Source: Sideroxyarcus sp. (GTDB lineage: Bacteria > Pseudomonadota > Gammaproteobacteria > Burkholderiales > Gallionellaceae). Taken from it: a DNA stretch of 64,000 nt. The position numbers and the translations under genes are program-made. Under the pieces are notes generated by a model. The model made no database searches and had not been told where the DNA came from. It saw nothing but the letters and a program-made list of their open reading frames with translations. Positions 18,712 through 27,501 of the stretch are shown piece after piece (position 1 is the stretch's first letter; each line of letters begins with the position of its first letter). The stretch lies in contig JAUSBR010000010.1 in the NCBI GenBank assembly GCA_030651895.1, positions 124,001 to 188,000 of the forward strand, given 5' to 3'.

Positions 18712-19746
18712 TCACGGCGCCGGATTCGGATACAGCTTGTGCACCGCTTCTATCTTCTCCAGCACCTCTTTCGATAGCGTCACTTCGGCGCTGTCGATAT
18801 CCTCTTTCAGTTGTTCCATTGTGGTTGCGCCGAGGAGGACGCTGCCCATGAACCAGCGTGTTCTGGCAAAGGCGAGCGCCATCGTTGCGGGCGCGAGCCC
18901 GGCTTCCTGTGCGATACGCATGTATTCCCTGACGGCGGGCGGCACGTTGACCTTGGCGTAACGCTGGCCGAAGTTCGGGAACAGGGTGATGCGGCCGTGC
19001 GCCTGCGGATCTTTGATGTATTTGCCACTGAGCCAGCCGAACGCCAGCGGGCTGTAACCGAGCAGGCCGACGCCGGTGTGATGGCAGATCTCGGCGAGAC
19101 CGCTTTCGAAAGTGCGGTTCATCAGGTGGTAGGCGTTCTGCACGCTGACGATCTTCGGCAGGCCGAGCCGTTCAGCGCAGTGGACGAATTCGGTGACACC
19201 CCACGGTGTCTCGTTGGAGAGACCGATGTGGCGTACTTTCCCTGCCTTGACCAATTCCGCCAGCACCTGCAATTGTTCGGCGATGGGCACAGCTTCGCGT
19301 TCCAGCGTGACATCGTAACTGGTGGAGCCGAACATCGGCACATAACGGTCCGGCCAGTGGATCTGGTACAGGTCGACATAGTCTGTCTGCAGGCGGCGCA
19401 GGCTGCCGTCGATTGCGGCGGTGAGGTGTTCGCGGTTGATGCGCGGCGTGCCGCGTATCCAGTTGAAGCCGCGCGCGGGACCTGCGATCTTGGTGGCGAC
19501 GATGAGCTTGTCGCGCTGCTGCCGTCCGAGCCAGGTGCCGATGTGACTCTCGGTGCGGTGCACGGTCTCGGCGCGCGGGGCGACAGGGTACATCTCGGCG
19601 GTGTCGATGAAGTTGATGCCGTGTGCGATAGCGTAGTCCAGTTGTGCATGCGCGTCGGATTCGCTGTTCTGCTCACCGAAAGTCATGGTGCCGAGCGCGA
19701 GTGCCGACACGTTGAGATCGCTGCTGCCCAATCGTCTGTATTCCAT
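18712..19746 (-). CDS. tas: Aldo/keto reductase, Tas-like
   Basis: NADPH-dependent oxidoreductase of 344 residues with the (beta/alpha)8 fold. The catalytic tetrad is seen as D48 in F-I-D-T-A-E-M-Y, Y53, the lysine in V-A-T-K-I-A-G-P and the histidine in Y-Q-I-H-W-P-D. The length and these motifs match E. coli Tas, a multicopy suppressor of tyrosine auxotrophy whose natural substrate is not known. A GAGG ribosome-binding site precedes the ATG. It is divergent from the LigB-type gene, with 59 bases between. Confidence 0.88.
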   Translation of the reverse strand: MEYRRLGSSDLNVSALALGTMTFGEQNSESDAHAQLDYAIAHGINFIDTAEMYPVAPRAETVHRTESHIGTWLGRQQRDKLIVATKIAGPARGFNWIRGTPRINREHLTAAIDGSLRRLQTDYVDLYQIHWPDRYVPMFGSTSYDVTLEREAVPIAEQLQVLAELVKAGKVRHIGLSNETPWGVTEFVHCAERLGLPKIVSVQNAYHLMNRTFESGLAEICHHTGVGLLGYSPLAFGWLSGKYIKDPQAHGRITLFPNFGQRYAKVNVPPAVREYMRIAQEAGLAPATMALAFARTRWFMGSVLLGATTMEQLKEDIDSAEVTLSKEVLEKIEAVHKLYPNPAP

Positions 19747-19805
19747 GATTGCCTCGGGGGATTAAGATGGGGTATTTTATCCTGTCATCGTGCTAGCATC
19801 TGCCC

Positions 19806-20594
19806 ATGATGATGCCGGTCCTGTTCCTTTCACATGGCGCACCGACTTTGCCGCTTGATGAGGGAGAGACGGGTGCTGCTTGGCGCAAGCTCGGCGCGCA
19901 GTTGCCCAGACCTTCTGCGATCCTGGTGATCTCCGCACATTGGGAATCCCATATTGCGACTCTCAGCCGTGCCGTGCAGCCGGACACCATCCACGATTTC
20001 AGCGGCTTTCCGGAAGAGTTGTATCGCATGCAGTATCCCGCTCCCGGCGCACCGCAGATGGCAGAGGTCGCTGCCGAGTTGTTGCAGCAATCCTGCATCG
20101 CGGTGCAGCTCGACGATACGCACGGTCTCGACCACGGTGCCTGGGTTCCGTTGAGCATCATGTTCCCGCAGGCGGATATTCCCGTCGCACAACTCTCATT
20201 GCAGCCGCAACGCGATCCGGCCTGGCATGTCGCCGTGGGCCGTGCATTGAGCCCGTTGCGCGAGCAGGGGGTGCTGATCGTTGGCAGCGGCGCGATCACT
20301 CATAACCTGCGCGCCGTGTTCCAGCATCCGCAAGGCGATCCGGCACCGGTCTGGGTGACGGAATTCCGCGACTGGATCGCGGCCAGGATCAGGGAAGGGG
20401 ATCTGGACGCGCTCTGTGCCTACCGTGCGCACGCGCCCCATGCCGTGCAGAACCATCCTACCGATGAACATCTGTTGCCCTTGTTCGTGGCGATGGGCGC
20501 GGCCTCGAAACTGGAAGATGCCCATCACCTGAATCCGGTGATGACTTTCGGTTTGCTCGCGATGGATGCGTGGCTGTTCAACGGGACAAGCTAA
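19806..20594 (+). CDS. LigB-type extradiol dioxygenase (DODA/YgiD family)
   Basis: A 262-residue member of the class III extradiol ring-cleavage dioxygenase family. The metal ligands are in FLSHGAPT (residues 7-14), I-S-A-H-W-E-S and D-H-G-A-W-V-P, with a fourth conserved His in H-P-T-D-E-H-L-L-P-L. YgiD in E. coli opens 4,5-DOPA; the physiological substrate here is unknown. Three consecutive ATG codons (19806, 19809, 19812) make the exact start uncertain by two residues. It is followed 64 bases later by the FIST gene on the same strand. Confidence 0.87.
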   Translation: MMMPVLFLSHGAPTLPLDEGETGAAWRKLGAQLPRPSAILVISAHWESHIATLSRAVQPDTIHDFSGFPEELYRMQYPAPGAPQMAEVAAELLQQSCIAVQLDDTHGLDHGAWVPLSIMFPQADIPVAQLSLQPQRDPAWHVAVGRALSPLREQGVLIVGSGAITHNLRAVFQHPQGDPAPVWVTEFRDWIAARIREGDLDALCAYRAHAPHAVQNHPTDEHLLPLFVAMGAASKLEDAHHLNPVMTFGLLAMDAWLFNGTS

Positions 20595-20658
20595 AGAAAT
20601 TGAATCTGTGGCCGTTTAGAGTGTTGATGAGTCTGAATCAATGTCGTTGGGAGACGGT

Positions 20659-21813
20659 ATGAGCAAGGCGAGCATGATGTGTTACCTGCCCGGGATAGAG
20701 GCGGGAGAAATCGACAAGAAACTGGCCGAGATGCAGGCGCTGCATCCGAAACTGGGTGTCTGCGCCTTGTTGCCTGAGGCGGAGAAAGACAAGGTCGCCG
20801 TGCTGCAGGCGGCATCCAGCGACCGCAAGGTGCCCATGGTCGGCGGTATCTTCCCGGCACTGGTCCAGGACGGGTATTTCCGGACGGTTGGAGTCTGGTT
20901 GCTGTTCTTCAAAGAAATGCCCTATTTCAGACTCTGCGAAGATCTGCCCAGCGGCGCTGCGGAAGCTGAGCAGTTCGCCGAGAAGCTCTCCGCTGACATC
21001 CGCGCGCAGATCGACCACACCCCCGACATGACACTGTTCATGCTGTTCGACGCCATGGTGCCCAATATCGGCACGCTGCTCGATAACCTCTATCTGCATC
21101 TGGCGAACCGCGTCCACTACGCCGGGGCCAATGCGGGCAGCGAGACGTTCCAGCCCATGCCCTGTCTGTTCGATGGCGAGCGCGTGATACGCAACGGCGT
21201 GTTGCTGATGCTGCTGACACAGCACAAGGGGGCGATCCTGGAACACGGCTACCACACCAATCCGCATACTTCCTATGCGACCTCGACCAACGGCAACTGT
21301 ATCTCGCAGATCGATTGGCAGCCAGCCTTCAAGGTCTACCAGGATCTGGTGCGCGAACATTACGGGGAAGAGGTCACCAAAGAGAACTTCTACCAGTACG
21401 GCGTGCATTTCCCTTTCGGTATCGTGCGCGCCAATCACCATGTGGTGGTGCGCATCCCGGTCATGCTGGCGGAGGACGGTTCGCTGTTCTGCGTGGGCGA
21501 AGTGCCGCCCAATTCGGTACTGACCCTGCTCAAGGCGCCGACCGTGCGCATGGTCGAGACCCTGCATAATCTGACCGAAGGCCTGAAGGCCTTGAACGGC
21601 GATATCAACGATACCGAGTTGCTGCTGTTCTATTGTGCCGGGCGCCGCATGCATCTGGGGATAGAGATGGCGACCGCGGAGTTGGAGGCATTCTCGGGAT
21701 TGACGCAGGCGTCGCAGGTCGCCGGCGCGCTTTCGCTCGGCGAGATCGGCGGTTCGACCGTTCACGGATATCCACTCTTTCACAACGCCACGCTGGTCGC
21801 CGCGCGCTGGTAA
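20659..21813 (+). CDS. FIST-domain sensor protein
   Basis: A 384-residue soluble protein with the FIST N region (about 1-200) and FIST C region (about 210-350). Signature segments include V-P-M-V-G-G-I-F-P-A-L, H-Y-A-G-A-N-A-G-S-E-T-F, and the late F-Y-C-A-G-R-R and S-L-G-E-I-G. FIST domains are ligand sensors; one group (NosP) binds haem and nitric oxide. The gene immediately precedes a PAS-GGDEF-EAL protein (one base between stop and next start), which suggests the ligand state is passed to c-di-GMP turnover. GGGAG stands five bases before the ATG at 20659, so this is preferred over the ATG at 20641. Confidence 0.85.
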   Translation: MSKASMMCYLPGIEAGEIDKKLAEMQALHPKLGVCALLPEAEKDKVAVLQAASSDRKVPMVGGIFPALVQDGYFRTVGVWLLFFKEMPYFRLCEDLPSGAAEAEQFAEKLSADIRAQIDHTPDMTLFMLFDAMVPNIGTLLDNLYLHLANRVHYAGANAGSETFQPMPCLFDGERVIRNGVLLMLLTQHKGAILEHGYHTNPHTSYATSTNGNCISQIDWQPAFKVYQDLVREHYGEEVTKENFYQYGVHFPFGIVRANHHVVVRIPVMLAEDGSLFCVGEVPPNSVLTLLKAPTVRMVETLHNLTEGLKALNGDINDTELLLFYCAGRRMHLGIEMATAELEAFSGLTQASQVAGALSLGEIGGSTVHGYPLFHNATLVAARW

Positions 21814-21814
21814 C

Positions 21815-23998
21815 ATGGGGCGGGATGAAGTACTGCCGGTGTTGTACGACCTCGTTGTCACCATCGGCAGCGAGATCAGCCTCAAGCCGCTGCTGACGCG
21901 CACGCTGCAGCGCTTGCTCTACCACACCTCGTTCTCGGCGGGGTTCATCTGTCTGGATGTCTCTCCCTGCGATCATGAAGGCGGTGTGGTCGAAGTTCAT
22001 CTCGATGCGGCAGTCGGCGATTTCGACCTGATCGGGGAGATCGGCAAGCCCATCCATCTGCCGTGCGCGCTGATCTGTCGGAGCGCCGGTCGCGAAGACG
22101 AGCAGGAGGCTTTGCTTTCCGCACTGCGTTGCACGCAGACGCAATACAAGGCCTATCTCAGGTTGCCGATCGACCAGTGCGGCGTGATCGTGCTGCTGGC
22201 CGCCGAGATACCGGAAACGGACTTGCCGCTGACCACCATGCTGCAGCCGGTGCTGTCGCATCTGGCCAAGGCCATCGTGCTGTGCCGCAGCAACGATGCC
22301 AGTACCAGCGTGCTGGTGAAACAGCGCGACATGCTGGAGCAGGTGTTCGAGAGCAGCTATTCCAGCGTGATGATCACCGATGACCAGGGCAATATCATCG
22401 AGGTCAATCCGGCCTTCACGCGCATCACCGGTTACACGCTGGATGAAGTGCGCGGCAGGAATCCGCACTGCATGGCTTCCGGACGGCATGACAAGCAGTT
22501 CTATCGCGAGATGTGGAGCGACATCACGGAAGCAGGACACTGGGAAGGCGAGATATGGAACCGCCGCAAGGACGGCGAGGTCTTCCCGAGCTGGCTGAGC
22601 ATCAACCAGATCCGCGACAAGAACGGCAAATTGTTGCACTACGTGGGGACTTCCTCGGATATCACCAAGCGCAAGGAAGCCGAGGCGCAGATCCACCAAC
22701 TGGCTTTCTATGATCCATTGACGCAGTTGCCCAATCGCCGCCTGCTGGTTGAGCGCTTGCAGCAGGCTTTCTCGGTCGGCACTCGCAGCGGGCAGCACGG
22801 TGCGGTGCTGTTCCTCGATCTGGACAACTTCAAGACGCTCAACGATACCAAGGGGCACGATACCGGCGACCAGCTGCTGGTCGAGGTGGCGAAACGTCTC
22901 GATGCCTGCGTGCGCGACGGCGACACCGTGGCGCGGCTGGGCGGAGACGAGTTCGTTGTGATACTGGAGTCGCTAAGCACGAAATCGGATGAGGCGGCGG
23001 CACAAGCCGATATGGTCGCGGAAAAGATACGCGATGAGCTGAGCCGTCCGTACCAGCTATCCAATCACGTCCATTACTCGACGCCGAGCATCGGCGTCGT
23101 GCTGTTCCGCGGCAATCTGCAGAGCCTGGACGATGTGCTGAAATACGCCGACACCGCGATGTATCAGGCCAAGACAGCTGGCCGCAACACTATCCGTTTC
23201 TACGATCCGGTGATGCAGGCAGCCATCGAGGCGCGCGCCGAACTTGAAGAGGATCTGCGCCATGCGCTCGAGCGCGACCAGCTCCGTCTGTATTACCAGG
23301 TCCAGATGGATAGCCGGAGGCGCCCTTTCGGAGCGGAAGTGTTGCTGCGCTGGATTCATCCCGAACGCGGTCTGATCCCTCCGGCAAAATTCATCCCGCT
23401 GGCCGAGGAGACAGGGCTTATCGTGCCGATCGGACTGTGGGTGTTGCAGACCGCCTGCGCGCAGCTCAGGCTTTGGCAGAGCAAGGAATCGACGCGCGAT
23501 CTCACTCTGGCAGTCAACGTCAGCGCCAAACAGTTCCGCCGGCCCGATTTCGTCAAACAGGTGCAGCGCACGCTGGTGGAGTCCGGCGCCAGGCCTGCCT
23601 TGCTCAAGCTCGAGCTGACCGAAAGCATCGTGCTGGAGAACGTCGAGGACACTATCTCCAAGATGCGCGAACTCAAGTTGCTGGGCGTGAGCTTCTCGAT
23701 GGACGATTTCGGCACCGGCTATTCCTCGCTGCAGTACCTCAAGCGCTTGCCGCTGGACCAGATCAAGATCGACCAGTCCTTCGTGCGCGACATCGCCAGC
23801 GATCCCAATGATGCCGCCATCGTGCAGACCATCATCGCGATGAGCGAAGTGATGGGGTTGCTCGTCATTGCGGAAGGGGTGGAGACCGAGGAGCAGCGCG
23901 AATTCCTTGATCTGCGCGGCTGCCATGCCTTCCAGGGTTACCTGTTTGGCAAGCCTGTGCCGCTGGAGGAGTTTGAGGTGCAACTGAAAGGCCAGTAG
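21815..23998 (+). CDS. PAS-GGDEF-EAL c-di-GMP protein with EVL variant
   Basis: A cytoplasmic 727-residue protein. The order is: an N-terminal domain of about 165 residues that looks GAF-like, a PAS domain (178-285), a GGDEF domain with an intact RLGGDEF (375-380 region) and inhibitory site R367-x-x-D370, and an EAL domain. The signature Glu-Ala-Leu is replaced by Glu-Val-Leu (508-510), while M-D-D-F-G-T-G-Y-S-S-L and the other EAL loops are kept. The cyclase half should be active. The phosphodiesterase half may be active, since the metal-binding Glu remains. It is one base after the FIST gene and the two probably form a sensor-output pair. Confidence 0.9.
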   Translation: MGRDEVLPVLYDLVVTIGSEISLKPLLTRTLQRLLYHTSFSAGFICLDVSPCDHEGGVVEVHLDAAVGDFDLIGEIGKPIHLPCALICRSAGREDEQEALLSALRCTQTQYKAYLRLPIDQCGVIVLLAAEIPETDLPLTTMLQPVLSHLAKAIVLCRSNDASTSVLVKQRDMLEQVFESSYSSVMITDDQGNIIEVNPAFTRITGYTLDEVRGRNPHCMASGRHDKQFYREMWSDITEAGHWEGEIWNRRKDGEVFPSWLSINQIRDKNGKLLHYVGTSSDITKRKEAEAQIHQLAFYDPLTQLPNRRLLVERLQQAFSVGTRSGQHGAVLFLDLDNFKTLNDTKGHDTGDQLLVEVAKRLDACVRDGDTVARLGGDEFVVILESLSTKSDEAAAQADMVAEKIRDELSRPYQLSNHVHYSTPSIGVVLFRGNLQSLDDVLKYADTAMYQAKTAGRNTIRFYDPVMQAAIEARAELEEDLRHALERDQLRLYYQVQMDSRRRPFGAEVLLRWIHPERGLIPPAKFIPLAEETGLIVPIGLWVLQTACAQLRLWQSKESTRDLTLAVNVSAKQFRRPDFVKQVQRTLVESGARPALLKLELTESIVLENVEDTISKMRELKLLGVSFSMDDFGTGYSSLQYLKRLPLDQIKIDQSFVRDIASDPNDAAIVQTIIAMSEVMGLLVIAEGVETEEQREFLDLRGCHAFQGYLFGKPVPLEEFEVQLKGQ

Positions 23999-24062
23999 TA
24001 TGTCGCTGTCAGGTAGCGACGGAGCAGGGCCGTGGTGGTGAATCGAAAAACGGAAGAACGAG

Positions 24063-25310
24063 ATGTCTACCTATAACGTCAATTTGCATGAGGCGATCTA
24101 TTCCCTGTCCGACGCGCTCGATCTGGTCGGCGTCACCCATATCCATCACGGCAAACGCGTCGCCTACATGGCCACCGAATGCGGCAAACAACTGGGTTGG
24201 AGTGGCCCCAGGCTGGACGAGTTGTTCCAGGCGGCCATCCTGCACGACAGCGGCGTGTCCCGAACCATGGTTCATGCAAACCTGGCGCAGATGGCCTGGG
24301 AGAACGAGGCGGAGCACTGCAAGCTGGGCGCCGAACTGCTGGCCAGCAGTCCGCTGCTGGAACACCTGTCGGACACCGTCCTGCAGCACCACACGCACTG
24401 GTCCGCGCTCAGGGATATGGATCTGCCGCTGGAAGTGAAGTTGCGGGCGAACTGCATCTACATGGTCGACCGCGTCGATGTGCTTGCCCTGTCTTATCAG
24501 CTCGAAGGCAAGGAGATATTGCTGGGCAAGGACGAGATCAGGGACAAGATAGTCAAGCGTCGCGGCGACTGGTTCTGTCCGGAGCTGGTCGATGCATTTC
24601 TGGCAGTCTCGTGCTCGGACGCATTCTGGTTCACGTTGGAAGGCGGCCATGTCAATGGCTACCTGGCGACCTGGTTGTCGCATTATCCGGACCGGAACAT
24701 GGAATTCCACGAGTTGCGAAGTCTGGTCCATGTCTTCTCCAGCATCGTCGATGCGAAGAGCCCGTTCACCAAGCAACATTCCGACGGGGTGGCCAATCTG
24801 GCGCGTTATCTCGGCGGTCTGTTCGAATTGCCGGAAGAGGCCTGTGAATTGCTAGAACTGGTCGGGTTGCTGCACGATATCGGCAAGTTGCGCGTGCCGG
24901 ACGAGTTGCTGGACAAGCCGGGCGAACTGAGCGAGGCCGAGACACTCATCATGCGCCAGCATTGTTTCGACACCTACAGCATCCTGAAGAACATCCGCGG
25001 GCTGGAGCGCGTCAGCCTGTGGGCTTTGCAGCACCACGAACGCATGGACGGCACCGGCTATCCCAATCACACCAAGGGTGTCGATCTCTCATTCGAGGCA
25101 CGCATCGTCGCAGTATCCGACGTGTTCCAGGCGTTGGCCCAGGCGCGTCCCTACCGCGGCCCGCTAGAGCAGGATGTCATCATGATGCTGCTCAGGATAC
25201 AGGCAGATGCAGGCAAGCTAGACGAGCGGATCGTTTCGAAGGTCGAACAGAACCTGTCGGCATGCTGGAATGCCGCCGTGAACCAGTCGACCTGGATGGT
25301 GATGAAATGA
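24063..25310 (+). CDS. Tandem HD / HD-GYP phosphodiesterase
   Basis: A 415-residue soluble protein with two HD-type halves. The first (about 20-140) has H61-D62 and H-H at 109-110 but no GYP. The second (about 220-400) has the full set: LHDIGKLRVP (270-279) and HHERMDGTGYP (324-334), the signature of c-di-GMP-degrading HD-GYP enzymes. No sensory or response-regulator domain was seen, so it may take input from a neighbouring protein. It lies 64 bases after the GGDEF-EAL gene and its stop overlaps the next start by four bases. The first half is presumably regulatory. Confidence 0.88.
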   Translation: MSTYNVNLHEAIYSLSDALDLVGVTHIHHGKRVAYMATECGKQLGWSGPRLDELFQAAILHDSGVSRTMVHANLAQMAWENEAEHCKLGAELLASSPLLEHLSDTVLQHHTHWSALRDMDLPLEVKLRANCIYMVDRVDVLALSYQLEGKEILLGKDEIRDKIVKRRGDWFCPELVDAFLAVSCSDAFWFTLEGGHVNGYLATWLSHYPDRNMEFHELRSLVHVFSSIVDAKSPFTKQHSDGVANLARYLGGLFELPEEACELLELVGLLHDIGKLRVPDELLDKPGELSEAETLIMRQHCFDTYSILKNIRGLERVSLWALQHHERMDGTGYPNHTKGVDLSFEARIVAVSDVFQALAQARPYRGPLEQDVIMMLLRIQADAGKLDERIVSKVEQNLSACWNAAVNQSTWMVMK

Positions 25311-27013
25311 AGCTGAGCAGCAGATTCTATATTTTGCTGTCGGGTATTTTCCTGAGCTACAGTGTGATTTCCTGGCTGGTGTTCAGGGATATGGTGCATG
25401 AGATAAACCAGCAATGGGGGCGGCAGTTCGCCGAAAGACAAGTTCTGTTCGATAAATATAGAACGCTTTCACCGCTGATCCGCGAGATCAGGCTGGCTCG
25501 ACAGATGGCGCTCGAACCCGCGCTGATCGAAATGGCGTTGCACGAGGATGATGCGGAAGTGAGACGCCGTGCGACCAGAGTGATGGAGCGTTACCGTTTC
25601 GATTTTCGTGATCACAGTTATTTCGCGGCATTCGCTCGCAGCGGGAGCTACTATTTCAACGATGCAGCAGGCCACTATTCGAACAAGCAGTACCGATACA
25701 CCCTCTCCCCGCGCGCGAAAAGCGATTATTGGTTCTACGCGACGCTAAGGAGCGGCACGGACTATCAAGTGAATCTTGACCCTGACGTACATCTGGGCGT
25801 GGTGAAGGTCTGGATCAATGTATTGCTCAAGAACGGCGACGAGGTCCTTGGCGTGATCGGTACCGGTATCGACCTGTCCGAGTTTCTGAAGGAAAGTGTG
25901 GATATCAACCAGGAAGGGGTGGAGACTTTCTTTGTTGACAGGAGTATGGCTATCCAGCTATCCGCCGACCCCACACTGATCGACTATGCCAGCATCGCCA
26001 AGACGGTGGGTGAACGCATCAAGGTTGATGCCCTGCTGAAAAATCCCGCGGATATAGAAAAATTACGGCAGACGGCGGAATACCTCGAGCACCATGCCGG
26101 TGAAGTTGCCACGCTATGGGTGGATTATCGGGGCGACAAGCGTCTGCTTGGCATTTCCTATCTACCCGAGGTCGGCTGGTTTGATCTGACCCTGATGGAT
26201 GAGAAGAGCCTGATGGTGATTCACGGATTTGCCTGGTTGCCGCTGTTGTTCGGAAGCATATTCATGCTTGGCCTGCTGATATTGGGACTGTTGCTGAATC
26301 ACTGGGTGTTGCGACCGATCCACAGGTTGACCAAGGCGACCGAGCAGGTCCGGAAGGGCAATTATGAGGTCGAACTGCCCATCGTGGGGAAAGGCGAGAT
26401 CTCGGAGCTTTCCCGCTCATTCTGGCGGATGGTTGAGTTCATTCATCACACCAATGAAGAGTTGGAAAGCAAAGTGAAGGAACGCACCGAAGATTTGCAG
26501 CGGTTGACAGAGATCGACTACCTGACCGGCTTGCTCAACCGGCGCGGCATGATGGATAAGCTGGAGCAGGAGGTTGCACGCCAGGCTCGCCAAGGCGGTT
26601 CAATGGGGCTGCTGCTGCTGGATCTGGATCACTTCAAAGCTGTCAACGATACCTATGGCCATGAAGCTGGCGATCTCGCCTTGTGCGCGGCGGCCAATGT
26701 GCTGCGTTCCATGAAGCGCAGCTACGATCATGCGGGTCGCTGGGGTGGAGAGGAATTCATCCTGCTTCTGCCGGAATGCGATGAGGATGAACTGGTTTCG
26801 ATCGCAGAGCGGATCCGCGAGGCGGTGCAGTCTTTGCGTATCGATACGGGGACGCGCTCTTTCTCTTTCACTACCAGTATCGGCGCCCACCATCCCAGCA
26901 CCCCGCAGACGCTGGATGCAATGCTGCAACTGGCTGACAAGGCCCTGTACGCCGCAAAAGACGCAGGACGCAACTGCGTGCGTCTGGCGAGTCAGTCTGC
27001 GCGGGAGAATTGA
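25307..27013 (+). CDS. Membrane-bound diguanylate cyclase with Cache-like sensor (GGEEF)
   Basis: A 568-residue protein. A transmembrane span at 7-26 and another at about 308-331 enclose a periplasmic sensor of about 280 residues with dCache-like segments (F-R-D-H-S-Y-F, S-D-Y-W-F-Y-A-T, V-L-G-V-I-G-T-G-I-D-L). A HAMP linker (331-385), a short coiled coil and a GGDEF domain follow, with GGEEF at 480-484 and inhibitory site R471-x-x-D474. It should make c-di-GMP in response to an extracellular small molecule. Translation is coupled to the HD-GYP gene through an ATGA overlap, so a synthesising and a degrading enzyme are made together. Confidence 0.9.
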   Translation: MKLSSRFYILLSGIFLSYSVISWLVFRDMVHEINQQWGRQFAERQVLFDKYRTLSPLIREIRLARQMALEPALIEMALHEDDAEVRRRATRVMERYRFDFRDHSYFAAFARSGSYYFNDAAGHYSNKQYRYTLSPRAKSDYWFYATLRSGTDYQVNLDPDVHLGVVKVWINVLLKNGDEVLGVIGTGIDLSEFLKESVDINQEGVETFFVDRSMAIQLSADPTLIDYASIAKTVGERIKVDALLKNPADIEKLRQTAEYLEHHAGEVATLWVDYRGDKRLLGISYLPEVGWFDLTLMDEKSLMVIHGFAWLPLLFGSIFMLGLLILGLLLNHWVLRPIHRLTKATEQVRKGNYEVELPIVGKGEISELSRSFWRMVEFIHHTNEELESKVKERTEDLQRLTEIDYLTGLLNRRGMMDKLEQEVARQARQGGSMGLLLLDLDHFKAVNDTYGHEAGDLALCAAANVLRSMKRSYDHAGRWGGEEFILLLPECDEDELVSIAERIREAVQSLRIDTGTRSFSFTTSIGAHHPSTPQTLDAMLQLADKALYAAKDAGRNCVRLASQSAREN

Positions 27014-27021
27014 ACGCGGGG

Positions 27022-27441
27022 CTAGCCGCGCGTGTTGGATTGTGTCGAGAACTGCGTCAGGTCGACCAGCGGCGCGGGTTGCCAGCTCGGTTTGCGGTGT
27101 TCGGCCACCACATTGGTGAAGATGCCGCCGCGCACGTAGAACTTGGCGGTGAGACGCATGAAACGGGGCTGGGTGACGGCGACCAGGTCGTCCAGCACGC
27201 GATTGGTCACATCCTCATGGAAATGTCCCTCGTTGCGGAACCCCCAGATGTACAGCTTGAGACTCTTAAGCTCCACGCACTGCTCGTCGGCGATGTAATC
27301 CAGGATTAATGTGGCGAAGTCCGGCTGGCCGGTCTTGGGGCACAGGCAGGTGAATTCCGGGATCTCCATGTGGATGTGGTAGTCGCGTTTAGGCTGCGGA
27401 TTGGGAAAAGTTTCCAATGTCTTAGTGGCTTGGGTGGTCAT
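27022..27441 (-). CDS. queF: NADPH-dependent 7-cyano-7-deazaguanine reductase
   Basis: Reduces the nitrile preQ0 to the amine preQ1 in queuosine (tRNA modification) synthesis. The 139-residue protein is the short (unimodular) QueF type. The catalytic cysteine is in [14 protein letters not shown], the QueF motif E-L-K-S-L-K-L-Y is seen just after, and the substrate glutamate/histidine are in E-G-H-F-H-E. The gene is convergent with the GGEEF gene and divergent from smc. Confidence 0.94.
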   Translation of the reverse strand: MTTQATKTLETFPNPQPKRDYHIHMEIPEFTCLCPKTGQPDFATLILDYIADEQCVELKSLKLYIWGFRNEGHFHEDVTNRVLDDLVAVTQPRFMRLTAKFYVRGGIFTNVVAEHRKPSWQPAPLVDLTQFSTQSNTRG

Positions 27442-27470
27442 TTGGTGAGGTGCCCGGGTTCAGTTAGAAT
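27442..27470 (+). promoter_or_regulatory. Possible promoter of smc
   Basis: TTGGTG (27442-27447) and TAGAAT (27465-27470) are spaced by exactly 17 bases in the queF-smc divergent gap. The -10 matches five of six consensus bases and the -35 only three, so this is a tentative call. Confidence 0.4.
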
Positions 27471-27501
27471 GCAGCGCATTATATCGTCAGCCTGAATCAA
27501 A

